NCBI RefSeq assembly: GCF_014217785.1
Contig: NZ_CP048814.1
Coordinates: 2,418,001 to 2,482,000, forward strand
DNA length: 64,000 bases
DNA from: Rhodococcus triatomae
GTDB taxonomy: Bacteria; Actinomycetota; Actinomycetes; Mycobacteriales; Mycobacteriaceae
Reading direction: 5' to 3'
The notes beneath the pieces were generated by a model. It was not told the origin of the DNA. It was given only the letters and a program-made list of their open reading frames with translations, and ran no database searches. Positions 8,348 to 16,641 of the stretch are shown here, piece by piece. Numbering within the stretch: position 1 is the stretch's first letter; each line of letters opens with the position of its first letter. Position numbers and translations under genes: made by a program.

Positions 8348-10123
8348 ATGGAGATCTATCCGACGCCCTTGAGCCCCTCGGCGCGCCGCGAGTCGCTCGA
8401 GCGGATGAGTTCGGGGGAACTCGACGTCCTGGTGATCGGTGCCGGTGTCGTCGGCGCGGGCGCGGCCCTGGACGCGGTGACGCGCGGCCTGACGGTCGGA
8501 CTGGTGGAGGCGCGGGACTACGCGTCCGGGACCTCGAGCCGCTCGTCCAAGCTCGTCCACGGCGGGCTCCGCTACCTCGAGCAACTCGACTTCGCCCTCG
8601 TGTTCGAGGCGCTCCGCGAACGTTCGCTGATCCTCGACGAACTCGCGCCGCACCTGGCTCGGCCGGTCGAGTTCGTCTACCCGCTCCAACGCCGGGGAAT
8701 CGACCGGGCATGGGTGGGGCTCGGTGTCGGTGTCTACGACGTCCTCGGCGCCGGACGCGGTGTGCCCGCGCACCATCGTCATCTGAGCAAGCGGAAGACG
8801 TTGCAGCGCTTCCCGGGAGCGAAACGGGGCGCTGTTCACGGAGGAGTGTCGTTCTACGAGGGATCGATGGACGACGCGAGGTTCGCGATGACCCTGGCAC
8901 GTACGGCCGCGAGCCACGGCGCACTGTGTGCCGGTGGCGCCCGTGTCGTGGACTTCCTCCGCGAGGGCGAGCGCGTCGTGGGCGCGCGGGTGCTCGACGT
9001 GGAGACCGGTACCGAGTTCGACGTCCGTGCGCGCCGCACGATCAATGCGACCGGCCCGTGGAACGAGAAGCTGCAGAGCCTGATCGGTGGCGAACCACCG
9101 TTCCGGGTGCAGGCATCCAAGGGCGTGCACATCGTCGTCCCGCGCGAGAAGATCGCCTCGACCACAGGTCTGATCACCCAGACCGAGAAGAGTCTGCTGT
9201 TCGTGATCCCGTGCCCCTGGAGCGAGCGGTACTGGGTGATCGGCACCACCGACACGGCGTGGCACCACGACCTCGACGATCCGGCGGCGAGCGGCGCGGA
9301 TGTCGACTACATCCTCGACCACGTCAACGAACTCCTCGCGCATCCCCTGACGCGTGCCGACGTCGTCGGTGTGTATTCGGGGCTCCGCCCGCTGGTGGTG
9401 CCGAACACCGCCGCCGGTGATGCCGGCGAGACGACGACCCTCTCGCGCGAGCACGTGGTGGTCAGCCCGGTCGAAGGACTGGTGTCGGTGGCCGGCGGAA
9501 AGTACACGACGTACCGGGTGATGGCCGAGGACGCCGTGAACATGGCCGTCGAGGGACTCGACGGCGTCGAGGCTTCCCATACCGATCGTGTCCCACTGGT
9601 CGGTGCCCGCGGTTACGGCGAACTGTGGTCCGCGCGGACGAGGCTCGCGGCCGAACTGGAGGTGGACGTCGAGACCGTCGAGCATCTGCTCGGCCGGTAC
9701 GGCAGCGCGGTGATCGAGATCGCGGAGCTGCTGCGCGCGCGTCCCGAACTCGCCGAGAAGGTGCCCGGATACGGCTACCTGTGGGTGGAGATGCTGTACG
9801 CGGTCACCCACGAAGGTGCCCTGCATCTCGAGGACGTGCTCGCTCGGCGGACCCACGCGGATCTCGAATCATCCTCCGGTGCAGTCGATATCGCCGAACA
9901 GGTCGCCGAGTTGATCGCGCCGGAGCTCGGCTGGAGTGACGAGACGGTCGCGCGGGAGGTGGGCGCGTACCGCGCGCGGGTGGCCGCGGACGTGGCGGCG
10001 ACGACTCAGCCCGACGACGCCTCGGCGGTCGCTGCTCAGCGCGTCGAGCGTGATGCCGGCTCGCCCGGCGGCCGGGTGGCTGTGGTGCGCAGTCTCGGCG
10101 AGCGAATCTCCACGAGAACGTGA
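8348..10123 (+). CDS. glpD: Glycerol-3-phosphate dehydrogenase, FAD-dependent
   Basis: A 591-residue GlpD/GlpA-type enzyme that oxidises glycerol 3-phosphate to dihydroxyacetone phosphate and feeds electrons to the quinone pool at the membrane. The N terminus has the dinucleotide fold (VIGAGVVGAG, residues about 19-28) followed by SGTSSRSSKLVHGGLRYLE, the hallmark FAD-binding segment of the family. GGKYTTYR near residue 385 is also conserved. ATG 8348 is preceded by GAAAG. It is the second gene of the glpK-glpD operon. The last 40 residues are poorly conserved. Confidence 0.95.
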   Translation: MEIYPTPLSPSARRESLERMSSGELDVLVIGAGVVGAGAALDAVTRGLTVGLVEARDYASGTSSRSSKLVHGGLRYLEQLDFALVFEALRERSLILDELAPHLARPVEFVYPLQRRGIDRAWVGLGVGVYDVLGAGRGVPAHHRHLSKRKTLQRFPGAKRGAVHGGVSFYEGSMDDARFAMTLARTAASHGALCAGGARVVDFLREGERVVGARVLDVETGTEFDVRARRTINATGPWNEKLQSLIGGEPPFRVQASKGVHIVVPREKIASTTGLITQTEKSLLFVIPCPWSERYWVIGTTDTAWHHDLDDPAASGADVDYILDHVNELLAHPLTRADVVGVYSGLRPLVVPNTAAGDAGETTTLSREHVVVSPVEGLVSVAGGKYTTYRVMAEDAVNMAVEGLDGVEASHTDRVPLVGARGYGELWSARTRLAAELEVDVETVEHLLGRYGSAVIEIAELLRARPELAEKVPGYGYLWVEMLYAVTHEGALHLEDVLARRTHADLESSSGAVDIAEQVAELIAPELGWSDETVAREVGAYRARVAADVAATTQPDDASAVAAQRVERDAGSPGGRVAVVRSLGERISTRT

Positions 10124-10127
10124 TACT

Positions 10128-10143
10128 GTTCGTTCGAACGAAC
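10128..10143. promoter_or_regulatory. Perfect 16-bp palindrome, candidate TetR operator (site 1)
   Basis: GTTCGTTCGAACGAAC is a perfect palindrome starting 4 bp after the glpD stop codon and 84 bp before the amidase start. The same palindrome, extended to 24 bp, recurs upstream of the lipase at 22794-22817. A TetR gene sits in the amidase operon and is the obvious candidate to bind it. Confidence 0.7.
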
Positions 10144-10226
10144 GCTACTTTTGTCGGTGCATGGCCACCGGCAGTGCATCGCCACCGGCGCATCGGAAGG
10201 ATGTGCGGGATTCCGAGGGAGGCCCC

Positions 10227-11762
10227 ATGGATCGTGTGCTCCGTGAGCAACCGTGTCCGGTGAGTCCCACGGCGGACCCCGGCCCCGGTCTCCTCGATCA
10301 GGTGCGCGCCGTCCGGGATGGCCGCGTCACCTCCGAGGCCCTCACCCGGGCCGCGATCGAACGGATCGAGGCGAGCCAGCACGGGATCAATGCGTTTCGG
10401 GTGGTGCGCTCCCACAAGGCGATCGCCGAGGCCCGGCGCATGGACACAGCCGAGGCCCGGCGCATGGACACAGCCGAGGCCCGGCGCATGGACACAGCCG
10501 AGGCCCGGCGCATCGATTCAGCCGAGGCCCGGCGCATCGATACTGCCGAGGTTCGAGAGCTCCCGCTGGCGGGTGTGCCGATCGCGGTGAAGGACGACGT
10601 GGATGTCGCCGGGGAGTCCACCCCGTTCGGGTGTGCCGGCGACTTTCCGGTCGCGGCGCGCGATTCCGAGGTGGTCCGCAGGTTGCGGGCGGCTGGGGCG
10701 ATCATCGTCGGAAAGACGAATGCACCGGAGTTCGGGCAGTGGCCGTTCACCAGTAGCACGGCCTACGGTCACACGAGGAACCCGTGGAATCGGGCGATGA
10801 CGGTGGGTGGTTCGTCCGGGGGAGCGGCGGCCGCGGTGTCGGCCGGACTGATTTCGGCTGCGGTGGGGTCGGACGGCGGCGGCTCGATCCGGATACCCGC
10901 GTCCTGGACCAACCTGGTGGGGATCAAACCACAGCGGGGCCGGGTGTCCACGTGGCCCGAGGCAGAGTCCTTCCGGGGACTCACCGTGTACGGGCCGATC
11001 GCGCGGACGGTCGCGGACGCGGCGCTTCTCCTCGATGCGATCAGCGGCAATCATGACGAGGACCTGCACCGGCCCGAACCTGTTCGCTGCGGTGACGCGG
11101 TCGGTCGCGATCCGGGGCGCCTGCGCATCGGCGTTGCCTTGCAGCCGCCGTTCTTCGGGCTGTCGTCGCGTCTGCATCCCGAGGTGGAGGCTGGGGTCGA
11201 TCGGGTGGTGTCGGCGTTGCGGGAGGTGGGGCACCGGGTCGAGGTCCGGGAGGTTCCCTACGGCCCGTTCGTGGGCATGAACTTCTTCACGCGGGCCATG
11301 AGCGAGGTGGCCGATCGTCTGCGGGGTGTCCCGGATCGGGATCTGGCGGACCCTCGAACCCGACGCAATGCTCGCAGCGGACGGCTGGTCGGGGGGCTGC
11401 CGCTCCAGGTGGCCCGGGCATCGGAGGGATTCATCCGGGCTCGGATGGGAGCGGTGTTCGACCACTGCGACGTCGTGTTGACGCCGACCACGGCCACCCC
11501 GCCTCCCGTCGTCGACTGCGTGGATGGTCTCGACGGGTGGGCCACCGACCGGTTCGTGACCGCGACCTGCCCCTATACCTGGTCCTGGAACGTCGTGGGG
11601 TGGCCCGCGGTGGCGGTCCCGGCCGGCTTCACCCCGAGCGGCCTGCCGGTGGGCGTGCAGTTGCTCGGTCCGGAGAACTCCGAGCCGTTGCTGGTGTCCG
11701 TCGCCGCGCAATTGGAGGCCACTCTACGATGGGAGGAGGTGCAGCCTCGGAAATGGTGGTAG
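10227..11762 (+). CDS. Amidase-signature hydrolase with an internal octapeptide repeat
   Basis: A 511-residue amidase-signature enzyme, expected to hydrolyse a C-N amide bond. ATG 10227 follows a strong GAGGGAGG; an in-frame ATG at 10161 has no such site. The catalytic Ser-Ser-Lys set is visible: Lys in AVKDDVDVAG, and the two serines in GGSSGG and in the Gly/Ser-rich GSDGGGSIRIPAS stretch. Residues 67-106 are five copies of an eight-residue unit, AEARRMDT or close variants, inserted in an N-terminal helix before the conserved core. The tetR gene follows after 3 bp. The substrate cannot be read from the sequence. Confidence 0.9.
   Translation: MDRVLREQPCPVSPTADPGPGLLDQVRAVRDGRVTSEALTRAAIERIEASQHGINAFRVVRSHKAIAEARRMDTAEARRMDTAEARRMDTAEARRIDSAEARRIDTAEVRELPLAGVPIAVKDDVDVAGESTPFGCAGDFPVAARDSEVVRRLRAAGAIIVGKTNAPEFGQWPFTSSTAYGHTRNPWNRAMTVGGSSGGAAAAVSAGLISAAVGSDGGGSIRIPASWTNLVGIKPQRGRVSTWPEAESFRGLTVYGPIARTVADAALLLDAISGNHDEDLHRPEPVRCGDAVGRDPGRLRIGVALQPPFFGLSSRLHPEVEAGVDRVVSALREVGHRVEVREVPYGPFVGMNFFTRAMSEVADRLRGVPDRDLADPRTRRNARSGRLVGGLPLQVARASEGFIRARMGAVFDHCDVVLTPTTATPPPVVDCVDGLDGWATDRFVTATCPYTWSWNVVGWPAVAVPAGFTPSGLPVGVQLLGPENSEPLLVSVAAQLEATLRWEEVQPRKWW
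10425..10544 (+). repeat. 24-bp tandem repeat, five copies, inside the amidase gene
   Basis: Five head-to-tail 24-bp units at 10425, 10449, 10473, 10497 and 10521, followed by a partial copy. The first three encode exactly AEARRMDT; the fourth ends IDS and the fifth IDT. The unit is a multiple of three, so copy-number change keeps the frame. The near identity of copies 1-3 points to recent expansion. Confidence 0.95.
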
Positions 11763-11765
11763 TCG

Positions 11766-12335
11766 GTGGAGAAGCTCGGTGTTCGCGAACGCATACTCGC
11801 GGCCGCCCTGGAGATCGCCGGCAGCGAGGGGATCGCTGCGATCACCAACAGGCGGATCGCCGCAGTGGCGGGTGTCTCGCTCGGTTCCATCACCTATCAC
11901 TTCGCGACCCAGACCGACCTGCTGCGCGCCGCTCTGGCCCAGTTCGTCGTCGAGGAGAAGGAGCGACTCGGTGCGGTTGCGGATCAGTTCCGCGGGCAAC
12001 CGCTGGGGAGCGTGGCGACCCTCGTGGATCGGGTGGCCACCGACCTGGCCTTCTCGGCGGAGCGGATCGCCCCGTTCGAGTACTACATCCAGGCGGGTCG
12101 TGACCCGGAGCTACGTGGCGCAGCGACCGAGTGCTTCGAGGCGTACGACGATCTGACGATGGCGGTTCTCGGGGCGCTCGATGTTCCGAACCGGGAGATG
12201 GTCGCGGCGGTGCTCGTCGGGATGGTGGCCGGGCTTCAGCTGCGCCGTCTGGCGACAGGGCAGTCGAGGGACGAAATCGCTTCTGCGATAGTCCTCGTCA
12301 TCTCCGGAGCTTTTGCTTCCGCCGGCAGGCAGTAG
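11766..12335 (+). CDS. TetR-family transcriptional regulator
   Basis: A 189-residue TetR-type repressor. Residues about 5-50 contain the DNA-binding helix-turn-helix (TNRRIAAVAGVSLGSITYHF, followed by a lysine-free ATQTDLL turn). The remainder is an all-helical ligand domain with no recognisable specificity. It starts at a GTG 3 bp after the amidase stop, so both are co-transcribed. Autoregulation through the palindrome at 10128-10143 is likely, and the matching palindrome before the lipase suggests a second target. It also sits just upstream of the beta-lactone operon. Confidence 0.9.
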   Translation: MEKLGVRERILAAALEIAGSEGIAAITNRRIAAVAGVSLGSITYHFATQTDLLRAALAQFVVEEKERLGAVADQFRGQPLGSVATLVDRVATDLAFSAERIAPFEYYIQAGRDPELRGAATECFEAYDDLTMAVLGALDVPNREMVAAVLVGMVAGLQLRRLATGQSRDEIASAIVLVISGAFASAGRQ

Positions 12336-12661
12336 CGCAGCCGATCGGTAGCTGTCTTCCCTTCATGCCTCGAAACTCGTTGGAATTTCAATGTTTCAGA
12401 GGTTCACACTAAAGAGGTGATCGAATTCCCTTGCAGCAGTGGACAACTGTTGCTTCGGACACAGTTCGGTAGAACTCACCAACTCCTTGTGTAGATTCCT
12501 GTGCGAAATACCCGAATTTCGCAGTACGGATCCGGTCAGGGGCAGGCGGAAGATCCCGTCGCGTCCCAGGATCTCGCGCACAGTGCACGTTTCGGTATCC
12601 GGGGCACCCGCACCCGAACGCTCTCGCACATCGACCGACACCCGTCTCCCCAGGAGTTACC
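12336..12661 (+). other. Leader and promoter region of the beta-lactone operon, no gene
   Basis: A 326-bp gap that is more AT-rich than its surroundings. I see no convincing gene; the short frames that cross it lack sensible start sites. It contains two inverted repeats: AGTTC-GGTA-GAACT at 12463-12476 and TGCGAAAT-N6-ATTTCGCA at 12502-12523. The long distance to the TTG start at 12662 leaves room for a long 5' untranslated leader. Confidence 0.6.
12502..12523. promoter_or_regulatory. Inverted repeat upstream of the beta-lactone operon
   Basis: TGCGAAAT (12502-12509) and ATTTCGCA (12516-12523) are perfect inverted arms around a 6-bp spacer, about 140 bp upstream of the first gene. It may be an operator or an RNA hairpin in the leader. 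Confidence 0.45.
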
Positions 12662-13708
12662 TTGACCTTCTCGCGTTTCGAGGCGATCGGAACCTATCTG
12701 CCGTCCCGGGTCGTCACCACCGACGAACTGATCGGGCAACTGGCCGAACCTCCGACCTTCGACTTCGCCGCCGTCACCGGTGTGCAGGAGCGGAGGTTCC
12801 GTTCGACCGACCCTGACGACCTGGAGGACTCGTTCACCCTGGCCTGCAAGGCCGTCGACGAGTGCCTCGCTCGATCCCGGTACGAGGCCGAGGATCTCGA
12901 CGTGGTGATCTCCACGTCCATCACCCGCACCCGAGGCGAGCGGATGTACTTCGAACCGTCCTTCGCCGCCGTACTCGCCCAGCGGATCGGGGCCCACCGG
13001 GCGATCCACTTCGACCTGTCGAACGCGTGTGCCGGGATGCTCACCGGTACCTACATCCTCGACGCGATGATCCGCTCGGGAGCCGCGCGCAGGGGAATCG
13101 TGGTGAGTGGCGAGGCGATCACCCCCATTGCGGAGACGGCGGTTCGGGAGATCTCCGAGAAGTACGATCTGCAATTCGCCTCACTGTCGGTCGGTGATTC
13201 GGCGTCCGCCGTCGTTCTCGACGAGTCCGTCGACGAGGCGGATCGGATCCACTACGTCGATCTGATGACCGCTGCCGAGTACGCCGATGCATGCCTGGGA
13301 ATGCCGAGTGAGAAGACGCAGGGCATCGCGCTCTACACCGACAACCGCAGAATGCACAACGAGAGCCGTTTCAAGCTGTGGACCGATGCGCAGGGGGAGT
13401 ACCTCGATGCCACGGGTCGCAGCTTCGGTGAGGAAGGGTTCGACTACATCATCCATCACCAGTTCGGCGCCTCGGCCGTGAACTACATGAACGAGCTCGC
13501 GGAGCGCGAGTTCGGGGTCCCGATGCCACCGTCACCCGGTGTCGTCGAGAAGTACGGAAATACCTCGACCACCTCACATTTCGTCGTTCTGCACGATTGT
13601 CTGCAGCAACGCTCGATTCCGAAGGGGTCGAAGATCCTGATGGTCCCGGCCGCGTCCGGAATCGTCACCGGCTATCTGTCCACGACGATCACATCTCTGG
13701 AGGCGTGA
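12662..13708 (+). CDS. 3-oxoacyl-ACP synthase III / OleA-type condensing enzyme, catalytic subunit (LstA/NltA-like)
   Basis: A 348-residue KAS III/thiolase-fold enzyme. The catalytic triad is intact: Cys123 in SNACAG, His266 in HHQFGA and Asn300 in GNTSTTS. The start is TTG 12662 with AGGAG 6 bp ahead. In OleA and in the lipstatin and nocardiolactone pathways such enzymes condense two fatty acyl thioesters head to head into a 2-alkyl-3-oxo acid. The next gene is a homologue without the catalytic Cys, so the pair probably forms an active/inactive heterodimer like LstA/LstB or NltA/NltB. First gene of a tightly packed seven-gene operon. Confidence 0.88.
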   Translation: MTFSRFEAIGTYLPSRVVTTDELIGQLAEPPTFDFAAVTGVQERRFRSTDPDDLEDSFTLACKAVDECLARSRYEAEDLDVVISTSITRTRGERMYFEPSFAAVLAQRIGAHRAIHFDLSNACAGMLTGTYILDAMIRSGAARRGIVVSGEAITPIAETAVREISEKYDLQFASLSVGDSASAVVLDESVDEADRIHYVDLMTAAEYADACLGMPSEKTQGIALYTDNRRMHNESRFKLWTDAQGEYLDATGRSFGEEGFDYIIHHQFGASAVNYMNELAEREFGVPMPPSPGVVEKYGNTSTTSHFVVLHDCLQQRSIPKGSKILMVPAASGIVTGYLSTTITSLEA

Positions 13709-13709
13709 C

Positions 13710-14627
13710 ATGGGCATCGTCATCACCGCAACCGGAATCAGCCGTGCGGGTGATTCTCCGAGCATCGTCACCCACGCGGCCGCGGCGGCGCAATCCGCAC
13801 TGGCCGCGGCGGGAATCGATCCTTCCCGGGTCGGCGCCGTCATCAACACCGGCGTCTACCGGGACTCCAACACGATGGAACCGGCGGTCGCCGCGCTGAT
13901 CCAGAAGGAACTCGGCATCGGGCTCGACTACTCCGCCGGTGACCGGCGGACCTTCGCGTTCGACCTGATGAACGGCGCCGTCGGTGTGCTCAATGCGATC
14001 CAGGTCGCGACCTCGATGCTGTTGACGCGCTCGACGGAGTACGTCCTCGTGGTCTCCGGCGACACCCATCCGTCACTCACCGGCGCCGATGCACCTGCGA
14101 GCTATCCCTATGCGACGGCGGGTGCCGCGCTCCTGCTCACGCCGTCGGAGGAAGCGGCCGGGTTCGGCCGTACCTTCAGTGTGCTCTCCGACGGGCCGTC
14201 CCCGGTGGAGGGGTACGTGGATCTGTCCACGATGGGCGTACTCGGTCGGGGCCAGGTCACCGTGTCCCGGACTCGAGGATTCGAGGAGGACCTGCTCGAC
14301 GTCGCGGTCCGGGCGGCCGGAGACTCGCTGCGAGCCAATGCCACGGACCAGGACACCACGTTGCTGGTGACGTCCACGCCGACGCCCGATTTCGGCGACC
14401 GGCTGGCCCGCCGCCTGCGGTTGCAGCACCACGACCGCGACCTCGCGGCCGTGTTCGGTCGCGATCCCCACACCGCGGCCCTGCCGGCTGCCTTCCACCT
14501 GCTCTCCGAGGACGGCGCGCTCGAGCGCTATCGTCACGTCCTGTTCGTGGGTGCGGGCGCCGGACCGAGCGCGGCGGCCACCATGTATCGCGTGCCATCC
14601 TCGGTTGCCGGGACGGTGGCGGTCTGA
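13710..14627 (+). CDS. KAS III-like partner subunit lacking the catalytic cysteine (LstB/NltB-like)
   Basis: A 305-residue KAS III-fold protein shorter than its upstream homologue. The segment FDLMNGAVG aligns with FDLSNACAG of the first gene, which puts Ala90 where the nucleophilic Cys should be; the HQ and GNTS motifs are also missing. It is therefore unlikely to condense acyl groups alone. Heterodimeric OleA systems (lipstatin, nocardiolactone) use exactly such a pair, the second chain shaping the acyl channel. ATG 13710 lies 1 bp after the previous stop, with GGAGG upstream, and its stop shares one base with the next ATG. Confidence 0.85.
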   Translation: MGIVITATGISRAGDSPSIVTHAAAAAQSALAAAGIDPSRVGAVINTGVYRDSNTMEPAVAALIQKELGIGLDYSAGDRRTFAFDLMNGAVGVLNAIQVATSMLLTRSTEYVLVVSGDTHPSLTGADAPASYPYATAGAALLLTPSEEAAGFGRTFSVLSDGPSPVEGYVDLSTMGVLGRGQVTVSRTRGFEEDLLDVAVRAAGDSLRANATDQDTTLLVTSTPTPDFGDRLARRLRLQHHDRDLAAVFGRDPHTAALPAAFHLLSEDGALERYRHVLFVGAGAGPSAAATMYRVPSSVAGTVAV

Positions 14628-16333
14628 TGTCCTCGCCCACACTGACACCGGTGGTCGAGCGGTTTCGCGAGCGAGCCGGGGTCTCTCCGACTGCCGATGC
14701 CGTCCTGTACTCGACGTCCTCGGCTCCGGGGATCCCTCCCGTGTACGCGTCGCTCACCTATCGCGAACTCGACGACTGGTCCGAGGCCATCGCGGAGTAC
14801 CTGCGCGGACAGGGTGTATGTGCCGGAACGAAGGCCATCGTCCTGGTCACCCCTGGGCCGGAGTTGTACGCGGTGCTGCTCGGGCTCCTGAAATGTGGCG
14901 CGGTTCCGGTGGTCATCGACCCCGGGATGGGTGTGCGGGCCATGGTGCGATGTCTGTCCGCGGTGGACGCCGAAGTGTTCGTCGGAGTTCCTGCCGCACA
15001 GGCGGTCCGGGTGCTGTTCCGACGGCGATTCCGCCGGGTGCGAGTGAATCTCACGGTGGGACGCGTGCGGCTCTGGGGTGGGCCCACGCTCGCAAGCCTG
15101 GGCCGGGAACCGAACGCCGCCGGCCCGTCGGTGCAGCCGGGAGCGACGCGTGCCGGCGAGGTCGCTGCGTCCGATACGGCACTGGTGGCGTTCACGACCG
15201 GGAGCACCGGACCGGCGAAAGCCGTCGAGATCACGCACGGCAACCTCACCGCGATGGTCGAGCAGATCGACGAGATGCGCGGTCACGTTCCACCGGAATG
15301 CTCGCTGGTCACGCTGCCGTTGTTCGGGCTCCTCGACCTCTTCCTCGGAACACGCTGTGTCCTCCCGCCGTTGATGCCGGCGCGGGTGGGGTCCACCGAC
15401 CCGGCGCACGTGGCCGACGCCATCACCCGATTCGGTGTCCGCACCCTCTTCGCTTCCCCGGCCGTGCTGCTACCCCTCGTCGAACACGTCGAGACCAGTG
15501 ACGAGTTCGAGCACCGGACTCGGCGTTTCGATTCGGTACGGAGTATCTATTCCGGAGGGGCGCCGGTGCCGCTCGACGCGGTACCGAGGCTCCGGGCGAT
15601 CCTCTCCGCCGATGCCGAGGTGTACGTGGGTTACGGTGCGACCGAGGCCCTTCCGATGGCTGCCGTCGAGTCCCGGGACCTGACCACCGGCGTCGTGGAG
15701 AGAACCCGAAACGGTGCCGGCGTCCTGGTGGGGTACCCCGCACCGAGGGTGTCGGTGCGGACGATTCGCATCGTCGACGGGGCCGTTCCGGAGTGGACCG
15801 ACGGGCTCGAGGAGTCGGGAATCGGCGAACTCGTGGTGTCGGGACCGAACGTCAGTACCCACTATCTGTGGCCGGAGACCGCCGATGCCGCGGCGAAGAT
15901 CCGCGACGGCGAGGTGCTCTGGCACCGCACCGGCGATCTGGCCCGACTCGACACCGAGGGACGCATCTGGTTCCAGGGACGCAAGAGTCAGCGTGTCGAG
16001 ACCGAGCACGGCCCGATGTTCACGGTGCAGGTGGAGCAGATGTTCGCTGCGGTGGACGGAGTCGCCCGTACCGCGCTGGTCGGGGTCGGCGGGCCGGGCC
16101 GGGCCGTCCCGGTTCTGTGCGTGGAGTTGCAGAGCGGCGCCGACCCCGAGCAGGTGCGTGCAGGTCTACGCGCGCGTGCCGACGAGTTCGAGCACACGCG
16201 GCAGATCGCGCACTTCCTCGTCCACCCGTCCTTCCCGGTGGACATCCGGCACAACGCGAAGATCGGCCGGGAGGAGTTGGCGACGTGGGCAGCTCGGCAG
16301 CGGGGTCCGGCGGGGAAGGGAGACCGGGCGTGA
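14627..16333 (+). CDS. Acyl-CoA ligase-like beta-lactone synthetase (OleC/LstC/NltC-like)
   Basis: A 568-residue ANL-superfamily enzyme. FTTGSTGPAKA at residues 189-199 is the phosphate-binding A3 motif, YGATEALPMAA fits A5, and RTGDLARLDTEG and GRKSQRVE cover A7-A8. In OleC and NltC this fold uses ATP to close a 2-alkyl-3-hydroxy acid into a beta-lactone rather than to make a CoA ester. That activity is inferred here from its position between the OleA-type pair and the OleD-type reductase. It starts on TGATG (1-bp overlap with the previous stop) and ends on GTGA with the next gene. Confidence 0.85.
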   Translation: MSSPTLTPVVERFRERAGVSPTADAVLYSTSSAPGIPPVYASLTYRELDDWSEAIAEYLRGQGVCAGTKAIVLVTPGPELYAVLLGLLKCGAVPVVIDPGMGVRAMVRCLSAVDAEVFVGVPAAQAVRVLFRRRFRRVRVNLTVGRVRLWGGPTLASLGREPNAAGPSVQPGATRAGEVAASDTALVAFTTGSTGPAKAVEITHGNLTAMVEQIDEMRGHVPPECSLVTLPLFGLLDLFLGTRCVLPPLMPARVGSTDPAHVADAITRFGVRTLFASPAVLLPLVEHVETSDEFEHRTRRFDSVRSIYSGGAPVPLDAVPRLRAILSADAEVYVGYGATEALPMAAVESRDLTTGVVERTRNGAGVLVGYPAPRVSVRTIRIVDGAVPEWTDGLEESGIGELVVSGPNVSTHYLWPETADAAAKIRDGEVLWHRTGDLARLDTEGRIWFQGRKSQRVETEHGPMFTVQVEQMFAAVDGVARTALVGVGGPGRAVPVLCVELQSGADPEQVRAGLRARADEFEHTRQIAHFLVHPSFPVDIRHNAKIGREELATWAARQRGPAGKGDRA

Positions 16334-16641
16334 CCGGCACGAAGGTTCTCGCGCTGCGGACCGTTCCGCTGCTGGGCTGGGTGGGCCTGCTCGCGGGACT
16401 CGTGTACGTCCGGGGCAGGAAACCGTGGCCCCACCCGGCAGTGCGGGTGGCCTGGTGGATCGATGCCGTCCTCAGCGTCGGCGTCCATACATTGCAGATT
16501 CCGGTGGCGCTCCGCCACCGTCACGACACGGGTCACTCCCGGTCCCGCACCGCGCTGATGACGTTCGTGTTCGGCCTCACGTGGTGGAAGACGGTGAAGC
16601 CGACGGCCGCGGCGACGGCAATCACGGAGGAGGATCGATGA
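16330..16641 (+). CDS. Small membrane protein inside the beta-lactone operon, unknown function
   Basis: A 103-residue protein starting at GTG 16330 in a GTGA overlap with the ligase stop; its own stop overlaps the next ATG. Three hydrophobic stretches are visible at residues about 7-28, 38-60 and 75-90, separated by short basic loops (RGRKPW, RHRHD). I do not recognise the family. Translational coupling on both sides implies it belongs to the pathway, perhaps as a membrane anchor for enzymes handling long lipids, an exporter part or a self-protection factor. Confidence 0.75.
   Translation: MTGTKVLALRTVPLLGWVGLLAGLVYVRGRKPWPHPAVRVAWWIDAVLSVGVHTLQIPVALRHRHDTGHSRSRTALMTFVFGLTWWKTVKPTAAATAITEEDR

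Noticed and set aside
10425-10544. A frame-breaking or assembly artefact in the amidase
   Set aside because: The frame is intact, the unit is a multiple of three, and copies 4 and 5 carry differences not expected from a simple assembly duplication; still worth confirming with long reads.
12439-12816. A 125-residue frame in the leader of the lactone operon
   Set aside because: It runs into the KAS III gene in another frame and has no ribosome site or recognisable domain.
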